Assembly: GCA_905182985.1 (NCBI GenBank)
Contig: CAJJDN010000153.1
Coordinates: 177,283 to 241,282, forward strand
Direction: 5' to 3'
From: Paramecium sonneborni
Taxonomy: Eukaryota; Ciliophora; Oligohymenophorea; Peniculida; Parameciidae
Length of the DNA stretch: 64,000 nt
The notes below the pieces were generated by a model, which saw only the letters and a list, made by a program, of their open reading frames with translations, made no database searches and had not been told where the DNA came from. A program made the position numbers and the translations under genes. Position 1 is the stretch's first letter. Every line of letters starts with the position of its first letter. Positions 55,189 to 64,000 of the stretch are shown here, piece after piece.

Positions 55189-56717
55189 TATATAAATTTA
55201 TAAACTATTATTATTATAATTAAATTTATTTTAACATAGAATTTTGTATGATTCTTTCTATTTGATTACTCTATTCTTTAAAATTATTTATAAATCTATA
55301 TTATATTTAATTTTTCAATTAATCTCGAATATATTAATTTAATCTTAACTTCTCACATAATTTGAATATAAAATAAATTATATTATAAATATATACCATT
55401 ATTTTAGATTATCTAAATTTAGTAAAAATTGATGATTCATAGTTTAAATTATTTTAAAATTTCTTAAATTTTCTCATGATTTAGATTCTTAAGATTAGTC
55501 TTACAAAATGCTTTAAAAAAAAAAAAATCAGATTAAAACTCACTGTTTTACATTTCCATTATAAGTTAATTTATATGCTTAAAATATAAATATAACTAGA
55601 TTTAGTGTTCTTAAATTTAAATAATATTTTAATAGATAATAAATTATGATATTTTATAACTTATATTTATTTCTTTTATTCAAAATTTATATACTTTTAA
55701 CTTAAGAAAATTTTAATTATCTAAATTAGTTAAATTTGATGTAAGCTTAGTTTATAAATAAGATAATTACTTATTTAATTCATCAAATAAAATAATACTA
55801 TAATATTAAAGTCTAATTCACATCAAATTTTGATTGTATTTTATTTTACCAATTTTGTTTCTACTTCTCTGACTACTTTTACTTTGTTATTAAGGCAATT
55901 TTCTTTGTTCAAAATTAGATTCTTAATGACTTCTGAATTAATAATACATTACTTCTAATCAAATTAAATTATTGAGCCATTCATTATTAAAATAATTGGT
56001 TTATATATATGTCTTTAGTTATTTGCAAATATTCAAAATATGTTTATTTCAATTCTTTTTATTTCCTATTATTCAATCTTTATTAAATTAGTTTATCATT
56101 TTCTTATTTTGAGTTAATATAGATATGTATCCTCATTAATGATTAAATTCAAAAATTTAATTTCATTGAACAGTTAAAATAAATATAATTACTATTTAGA
56201 ACTTAAGATTAGTATGAATAATTCATTACTTGATTCATATTTTCCTTTTAATGAAAGAAATAAGAAAATATTAATAAGGTTAATGATTTAATAGGTTTAT
56301 TCCAAATAAATAATTTTTTATTTAATTAGGATAAATTGATTTGTTTAACTTTTTTAAAATTTAAACTTATTTCAAATATATTGATTTAATCTATTAATGA
56401 TCATGTTAATATATTCATTCAAAATACAAAATTAAGTTATGAATCTTATGTATGAGAATTTAAACTAAATTTTTTCTAAATAAATTACAAATATTTACTT
56501 GTATATAATGAATATAAAATACTCTATAATTGTTTGATATATGAATTGTAATACATTTATATAGAATGTAATTTCATCAATGAAATTTATATTTTAGTTA
56601 ATGTTAAAATTTAACATGCCAATATAAAATTTTTATAAAAATAGGATTTAATTCAAAATGGTTTGAATTATTTGGTAGTATATACAAAATAGCATATAAT
56701 GTTTTAAAATAAAATTA
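55189..56717. other. Intergenic, no gene seen
   Basis: 1.5 kb of AT-rich DNA between two plus-strand genes. No coding frame, RNA or repeat was recognised. Confidence 0.5.
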
Positions 56718-58523
56718 ATGAAAAAATCAGAACTCAAGCAGTGCTCTAAATAAGCAAGATTTCATAAACTATTAGATATTGAAAGTGTTAAGGACTAAAT
56801 GCTTGTTTGTTATTAATAAGATTTCCAATCATTAAAACAGTTCTATTCTAATTTTGATCCTGATTTTGTTGAATACTTAAAAGATCTATACTCAACAAGC
56901 TTTGATGAAATTTATAATATTTAGGAGATTTTAAAAATAGTATAGAGTAGATTAAAACATGGAGAGAAAACATTAAAACAAAGCATTAGAAAAAATTTAA
57001 TTTAATTATTGTAATTGGAATAGCCAGTTCCAGCATTAGTATTCTTTTTAAAAATCACACCAATTTCATTTGAAATTCATTACAAAGAGGAACTTTTATT
57101 AATTCTTGATACTATGCTTTAAAAATTTAATTTTGATTTAAGATCTGAAATATATAAAAGTCTTTATGATGCATTAATAGAAACAACAGATGAAGAAATA
57201 ATATTATTAAGTATAAAACTATTAAATTCAAAATTTGATTTTACAAATTAATTTAATTAAAAATAATTTGAAATACTAGATTAAATAAATGGTCAAATTG
57301 TTTAAATTAATTTATAAGATTCTAAAGATATCATAATTTAATTGGTAAAACATTTTAAAGAATTTCATGAAAAATTAAAAAATAAAAGACAAAGTTTAGA
57401 TTAAGTAAAATCTGAGAAATTCCCTTAATTTGTATTAAAAGTTGTATTAATGCTATTAAAAGAGTAAGAAATAGTGATTCCAGAATTACTTACATTTTTA
57501 TTTTTCAAAGAGACTCCAGATAAGAAAAAGTGTATAGCTATAAAATCATAAGTAAAAGAAATTTAAAAGATGTTTGAAATACCAAGAATGAAATAATGTT
57601 TAAATTTATTAAAGATAGATGATAGTATATTTTCAAAAGGTGCAATTGGTTATGAATAAGTTTACTCTATCTGTTAAAAAGATTATCCAATATTTCTAAG
57701 TTTAAAACTTAATGGAGCACTTATTTAATATATAGAATTCCTCCATTCAATGACACATATCAATACTGATTAATTCATTTAAGTTTTTCATAATACTGCA
57801 TTTGAAGACTTTTTGACATCAATATGGAATATATGTGGAAAAGAAATCTAATAATTGTTATAAAATATACTTATAGAAGATTTAGAATATGCTAAATATG
57901 GTTCCAATATTTTAAGAATTGGTACATTTTTATATAGAATCAAATTTAAATTAGAAAAAAAGATTATTAATAATATTGAAAAAGGTGGGGATTTAGAAGA
58001 ATAATCTATTGAAAGAAGAGCAGATAGTATGAATCCTCTATTTAAAACATTTATCACATATTTAGTATCAAAATAAATACCATTTCCATTAATTCTTAAA
58101 ACTTTAAAGATGGATTATTATAATCTTAAAATAGGATACAGAATAACTGATATGAGAGAACTTGTAGTTGATCCAAAATTTAAAAACTATATGAAATAAT
58201 ATCATGGAGTTATTTGTAATAAACAAGATCCTGATGAAAATTTAGATCATATTATTACAAGATAATATCCTATTAAAGCTAATAATAATGGAAAAAAATA
58301 TGAATTAAATTGGCCTAGGTTAATTAAAAAGTAAGTTAAATTAATTTTTGAAAACAGAGAATTATTGCAATAATAATTAATAGATATTCATTAAAACTAA
58401 AATTTCATCAAAGTTTATAATGAATTAATTAAAATTAATGACAATAATAAAAAGAAAATGTAGACAAAAGAAATCTTGATAGAATTAGTTGAATATATCA
58501 AATCAATTGAAAATTATCAGTGA
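56718..58523 (+). CDS. Unknown intron-free protein
   Basis: 601 aa, single exon ending in TGA. Mostly helical and Lys/Gln/Leu-rich with no signal peptide or transmembrane helix. Segments such as QPVPALVFFLKITPISFEIH, and the later PLFKTFITYLVSKQIPFPLI, repeat a helix-Pro-helix pattern, reminiscent of helical-repeat or GTPase-activating folds; I do not claim either. The last ~120 residues lie in a duplicated assembly segment. An ATG at 56699 is out of frame with this long reading frame. Confidence 0.72.
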
Positions 58524-59423
58524 TTGAATATTTATTTATTAATTTCCATTTATATAGCCTTAATTATTTATCAATGATTCTGACAAATATTTATTTATAT
58601 ATTTGATCTAATTATTTTTACTAGCTTTATAATCTTTTATATTACTTGGATAAAATTTTGTTACATAATATTTTAAACCATGTTAAAAAAAATAATTAAT
58701 CATAAATATTTTTAACAAAACTTATAACCATATATTGAAGAACTTTCTCATAATATATATAGATGAAATTTATAAAAGGTTATTTCAAATTCTCTACAGA
58801 CTTTATTTATAATTTTATCTATCAAAACATTTTTAGTAAACAATTTTGAATCAGCGATTATATATAATAGTAAAATTGGTTATATATAATTTAAATGATT
58901 TTAATAATTTTAAATCTTATTTACAGATCTTAGATTGACATTATGTTAAAATAATATTATGAATTATATGATAAAAGTATATGTTATTTTTTCATGCATA
59001 TTAAGATGTCTGATTTTTAAGGTAGACGCAAATTTTAAATCATTTTAATTATTCTTTTAGATATTGTAATTTTTAATATTAATCAAAAATTAGATAAGTG
59101 TATTAACTCTTTTAATCTTAGCTTTTAATTTTATATTGACAAATGATAAAGAAGGCATCAATGGTTCATTTAAAAATTAAGATGAAATTTGCATATTAAC
59201 ACTAATAATAGTTTTTAAAATTGTCTTAAATTTAACATGAATTAGAAACAAGAAAATCAATGTCTAAATTTATAAAATTTTGGCTTAAAAATTCATCGAC
59301 AATAATTTAAGAAATTCATCTAAAATAAATACCTTAATCTTAAAATATTCATATATTAGATTTATAAATGAAAAAAAAAATATATATTATTAATTAATTT
59401 TAAGCCCAATTAAACGGTTGTAC
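58179..59423. repeat. Copy A of a 1245-bp duplication
   Basis: Matches 59425-60669 at a constant offset of 1246, with one N at 59424 between the copies and no difference seen. It covers the 3' end of the 601-aa protein gene and the following non-coding DNA. Same artefact pattern as at 38652. Confidence 0.93.
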
Positions 59424-59424
59424 N
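59424..59424. other. Single ambiguous base (assembly join)
   Basis: The base is N and separates the two copies of the 1245-bp repeat. Confidence 0.97.
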
Positions 59425-59769
59425 TTTAAAAACTATATGAAATAATATCATGGAGTTATTTGTAATAAACAAGATCCTGATGAAAATTTAGATCATATTA
59501 TTACAAGATAATATCCTATTAAAGCTAATAATAATGGAAAAAAATATGAATTAAATTGGCCTAGGTTAATTAAAAAGTAAGTTAAATTAATTTTTGAAAA
59601 CAGAGAATTATTGCAATAATAATTAATAGATATTCATTAAAACTAAAATTTCATCAAAGTTTATAATGAATTAATTAAAATTAATGACAATAATAAAAAG
59701 AAAATGTAGACAAAAGAAATCTTGATAGAATTAGTTGAATATATCAAATCAATTGAAAATTATCAGTGA
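59425..59769 (+). pseudogene. 3' fragment of the 601-aa protein gene (assembly duplicate)
   Basis: Repeats the last 345 bp of the gene that is complete at 56718-58523, including its TGA. It has no start and begins at the N. Most likely an assembly artefact. Confidence 0.85.
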
Positions 59770-60669
59770 TTGAATATTTATTTATTAATTTCCATTTATA
59801 TAGCCTTAATTATTTATCAATGATTCTGACAAATATTTATTTATATATTTGATCTAATTATTTTTACTAGCTTTATAATCTTTTATATTACTTGGATAAA
59901 ATTTTGTTACATAATATTTTAAACCATGTTAAAAAAAATAATTAATCATAAATATTTTTAACAAAACTTATAACCATATATTGAAGAACTTTCTCATAAT
60001 ATATATAGATGAAATTTATAAAAGGTTATTTCAAATTCTCTACAGACTTTATTTATAATTTTATCTATCAAAACATTTTTAGTAAACAATTTTGAATCAG
60101 CGATTATATATAATAGTAAAATTGGTTATATATAATTTAAATGATTTTAATAATTTTAAATCTTATTTACAGATCTTAGATTGACATTATGTTAAAATAA
60201 TATTATGAATTATATGATAAAAGTATATGTTATTTTTTCATGCATATTAAGATGTCTGATTTTTAAGGTAGACGCAAATTTTAAATCATTTTAATTATTC
60301 TTTTAGATATTGTAATTTTTAATATTAATCAAAAATTAGATAAGTGTATTAACTCTTTTAATCTTAGCTTTTAATTTTATATTGACAAATGATAAAGAAG
60401 GCATCAATGGTTCATTTAAAAATTAAGATGAAATTTGCATATTAACACTAATAATAGTTTTTAAAATTGTCTTAAATTTAACATGAATTAGAAACAAGAA
60501 AATCAATGTCTAAATTTATAAAATTTTGGCTTAAAAATTCATCGACAATAATTTAAGAAATTCATCTAAAATAAATACCTTAATCTTAAAATATTCATAT
60601 ATTAGATTTATAAATGAAAAAAAAAATATATATTATTAATTAATTTTAAGCCCAATTAAACGGTTGTAC
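59425..60669. repeat. Copy B of the 1245-bp duplication
   Basis: Second copy directly after the N. The unique flanking sequence on its right begins at 60670. Collapsing one copy removes the duplicate gene end and leaves one intergenic region of about 1.6 kb. Confidence 0.93.
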
Positions 60670-61400
60670 AAATTAAGTGAAAAATATCAAGCCTCTCCTA
60701 AAATTTAATTCCATTATTATCTTAACAAGTTTCAATGAATATCAGTAGATCTAGATTAAAAGGATAATAAAGAAAATTTAAATGAACAAATTAATTTAAT
60801 AATTTTTCATAAAGAGAAAATAATGCTGATAAAAAAGAGAAATAATATATAACCTCAAACTTTTCTTATTGAGATTATTGTTCACACTCTCTTTTGGATT
60901 CAAAAAACTAATGTATTTACCATAAAAATCAATTAATTCTTTATTTTTAAACTATAATTAAAAATATCAAAAAGTAAATCTTATTTAAAGAAACAAAATT
61001 AAAAGTCAAAATAAGACGTGTTTATTTATAACTCCTAATCAATCTTTAAAGCAAATTAAAAAGGAAATTTGATATATAATTTTTATATTTTTACATTATG
61101 ATGATGATCTTAATATAAATGAATAGCTTCAACATCAAATTGTTTATCATTCTGATAAATGTTTTTAATACCTAAACGATTTACAATTCTTAAATATGTA
61201 TTGATCCATCCTTTTTATTTAAATTTTTTACTCAATCAATGAAATCTAATAAAAAAGGAAAAACTCAAACTAATTTAACTTAAGAAAAGACAAATCTAAA
61301 AATGAGACAAAAGAAAAATATATTTAATCTTAAATTTATATTAATGTTCATTCTCCCTCATCGTATATCAATTATCGTATTTTAATTCATCACTTTTGTT
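60670..61400. other. Intergenic, no gene seen
   Basis: 730 bp of AT-rich sequence between the duplicated segment and the stop of the repeat-protein gene. No gene or structured element recognised. Confidence 0.5.
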
Positions 61401-63424
61401 TCATAATTATATTAAATAATTTTACATAATTGAATCTTCTTTCAAATTAATTTTATTCCATATACCAATTTTTTTACCATATTTATACTCTCCATCATAA
61501 ATGATTTAGGACCATTTATTAAATTTCTCACTTATCTCAACCCATTTCCCATTTTTAACTCTTTCACCTCCTTGTTTTTAACAATCATGATCATATGATC
61601 CTCCACCACTCAATTTAAAAATATTTTATACATTTTTTGATTGCTTTCATTTTGTATCCAATAACAATCCCAAATTCCAATTTTCTTTCCATTTTGATAT
61701 TCACCTGTGTAGGTTATTTATGAACCTTCTCTATAGTCATAACTCAACTCGACCCATTTTCCAATCTTTAAACCAAGTCTTCCTTCTTTTCCATCATCAT
61801 ATAATCCACCACCACTTAACATAAAAATTGTTTTTACATTTATTAGTTAATTCCATTATAAATCCAATTAATATCCCAAAATCCAATTTTATTTCCGTTT
61901 TAATACTCACCAATATAAATTACTTAAGAATTATCCATAAATCCATCACTTAATTCTATCCACTTTCCAATCTTTAAACTTCCAATTTAATCATCATAAG
62001 ATCCACCACCACTAAATATTGAATTTTAAAATTATCTTACATAACTTAAAATTATTAATCACTATCCTCTTCTCTCCATAAAATATTCCATCTACCAACT
62101 TTTTTACCATTTTTATATTCACCATTATAAATAACTTAAGAACGATTATAAAATCCATTGTTTAACTCAATCCAATTTCCTGTTTTAACACTTTCCCTTT
62201 CATTCTTCTCATCTTCATCATATTATCCACCTCCACTAAATATAAAATTAATATATATTTTTCTACATCAACTAGAATGGCTTTTTGTCATACATTCTCC
62301 ATAAAATTTCCCATTTTCCAATTTTCTTGCCATTTTAATATTCCCCTTTATAAATTACTTATGAATCTCCCCAAAAACTATCGGTCAATTCAATCCATTC
62401 TCCAATCTTTATACTAGTATCTCCATATTAATTCCCTTAATCATATTAGCCACCACCACTAATTCTATTGATTTTATTCTTACATTTATTCATTCATATA
62501 ATCTCCATAGGCCTTCTTCCACATAGTATTCCATCTACCAACTTTTTTATCATTTTTATATTCACCATGGTAAGTAACTTAACTTAAATACCAAAACCAA
62601 TCACTCAATTCAATCCACTTTCCTATCTTTACATCTACACCTTCTTTTTATTGATCATCATCATATAATCCACCACCACTATAATTATATAATTTTAATG
62701 TCCTCTTTACATTTCATCATTTTAATAATCTTGAAAAGTCTTCTTAAAATATATATCCCATTTCCCAATCTTTTTATCATTTAGATATTCTCCTTTATAT
62801 GTTATTTGAGAATAATTCCAAAATCGATCACTTAATTCAATCCATATACCAATCCTCTATCCTTATTTATTATATTCTCCATAACCACTATATAATTTAT
62901 AATTTAATAGATACATCTCTTTTTCACAATTTATTGATTTCCAAACTCCTTTTTTATAATTATTCTCATATTCTCCCATTTCATAAACCTAAGCTTCACT
63001 ATATTATGTTCAATTTCAAAGTTACCTCCAAAAATTTCTTATCAGTTCCTTCCATTATCCATTTTTTTTTCCATCATTTGAGTATTACCCACCTACATTT
63101 TTTAAGGTTTCCCCTTTCCAAATAGTTGACCATCTACCAATCTTTTAATTATTCTCCCCAAATTGTCCATCCAATTACAAATGTTAAATTTATTCTAAAT
63201 TTTTTAGTACTTCAGCCTATTTTTATGTGCTATGCAATTGATCACTAACAATATTTTTAAGTTAATATTTACACTCTTATTACTGCTCCATCTTTAATGT
63301 ATAAAGCTTTATTATCAGACGTAAGAATGATTTAAAATTCAATATTGACTAGTCTTCCAACCATTAAATCCAAAATAAAACCTTAATACTATTATGTTTC
63401 TTCTTATTTGTTATGATCTATCAT
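61401..63424 (-). CDS. MORN-like repeat protein, repeats delimited by introns
   Basis: 601 aa; eight mini-introns removed give exactly 602 codons. N-terminal ~90 residues include a Gln-rich helix (QLHSTQKQAEVLKNLEQ). Then about eight repeats of roughly 55-65 residues follow, with consensus GGGxYDDxxxGxKxGKWIEL, then YxGEYKNGKKVGRWD. This resembles MORN repeats, which bind membranes or scaffold cytoskeleton; the ciliate version is longer. One intron (63245-63272) lies in the N-terminal part. Seven others (27, 32, 25, 31, 29, 23, 23 nt) each lie directly before a repeat's Gly block in the same phase, after the AT of an Ile codon. Two are at 61815-61837 (AAG end) and 61609-61631 (GAG end). Confidence 0.8.
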
Positions 63425-64000
63425 TTAAGTTTTATTTCTTATAAAATAATTTATATCATTACAGGATACAAATTTTTATTAATTTTTTCTTCTGAAAAGA
63501 TCATTTAGTTACTTGAGAAAAATGAGTTTAAACAAAACTAAGACTTGTTTAAATGAAATTTTTATTGCTTCTACACATTTTTTACAGAACTAACCTGATA
63601 TAATTAAGATTCTTGGTTTAGAAAGAACAAAAATTTAATTATATATAGTGAAGCATATGTATTAAAATTAATAATTAAATATCATCTAAAATTAAAAATT
63701 AAAAAATTTAAGTTCAAATACTAAAAAAGAAGAATTATTTCTTTAAATAATTTTGTAATCCAAAATTAAGAATATTAAAATAAATACTTATCTTTAAAGT
63801 AGAAACATAATAAGTTGCGAATAATTAATTTAAATTATACATAAGATAAATAAATTAAGTGTTTGCTCTTTTTAAGTATTTAAAAAATAATTTATTATTT
63901 TAAATTTTTTTTATATTTGACTTCAAATAACAAGCCTAATTATTAAATAATATTTGATTTAAATTAAACTTAACAAAGAATGATCTTATTGGATAAAATA
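63425..64000. other. Intergenic to window end, no gene seen
   Basis: 575 bp upstream of the repeat-protein start, expected to carry its promoter. No open frame with coding character recognised; a gene beyond the edge cannot be excluded. Confidence 0.5.

Overview
The window is nuclear DNA of a ciliate, most likely Paramecium or a close relative. Genes read cleanly only if TAA and TAG are glutamine and TGA is the sole stop (genetic code 6). The DNA is very AT-rich. Coding regions are interrupted by tiny GT..AG introns, mostly 19 to 32 nt, with outliers of 34, 39, 43 and 52 nt. Genes lie on both strands, often with 10 to 110 bp between them. I re-read the sequence by hand with this code. For each complete gene model I checked that the length minus introns is a multiple of three and ends in TGA. 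Products are family-level assignments from motifs, not from database searches.

Layout. 1-3.5 kb: a partial sugar-type MFS transporter, a heat shock transcription factor, and a secreted/transmembrane EGF-RING protein. 3.6-13.3 kb: three membrane hybrid histidine kinases with C-terminal receivers, two of them tail to tail. 13.4-17.9 kb: two coiled-coil proteins. 18-21.7 kb: a ULK/ATG1-like kinase and a PP4R3/SMEK subunit. 23-25.4 kb: two proteins of unknown function. 26.7-36.3 kb: a degenerate trimethylguanosine-synthase-like protein, almost abutting head to head with a 2752-aa pseudokinase/EF-hand/C2-like giant. 36.4 kb: APC11. 37.2-41.4 kb: an AGC kinase and a TPR-like protein, head to head. 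43-47.7 kb: a PH-like plus CAMK-type kinase, a 76-aa protein and a cullin. 50.4-55.2 kb: a TmcB-like multi-pass protein. 56.7-58.5 kb: an unknown 601-aa protein. 61.4-63.4 kb: a MORN-like repeat protein in which seven of the eight repeats start at a mini-intron of identical phase.

Two stretches, 1215 and 1245 bp, occur twice with no visible difference and with a single N between the copies. These look like unmerged contig overlaps rather than biology, and they create one truncated kinase copy, one 5' fragment and one 3' fragment.

Themes: phosphorelay and calcium signalling (three histidine kinases, three Ser/Thr kinases, EF-hands) and ubiquitin ligation (cullin, APC11, RING). Ciliates do not organise genes in operons, so neighbours need not share a pathway. 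The most interesting points are the frequent AAG intron acceptors, the repeat-exon structure, the degenerate TGS1-like protein and the giant pseudokinase fusion. I found no CRISPR, mobile element, rRNA or convincing tRNA.
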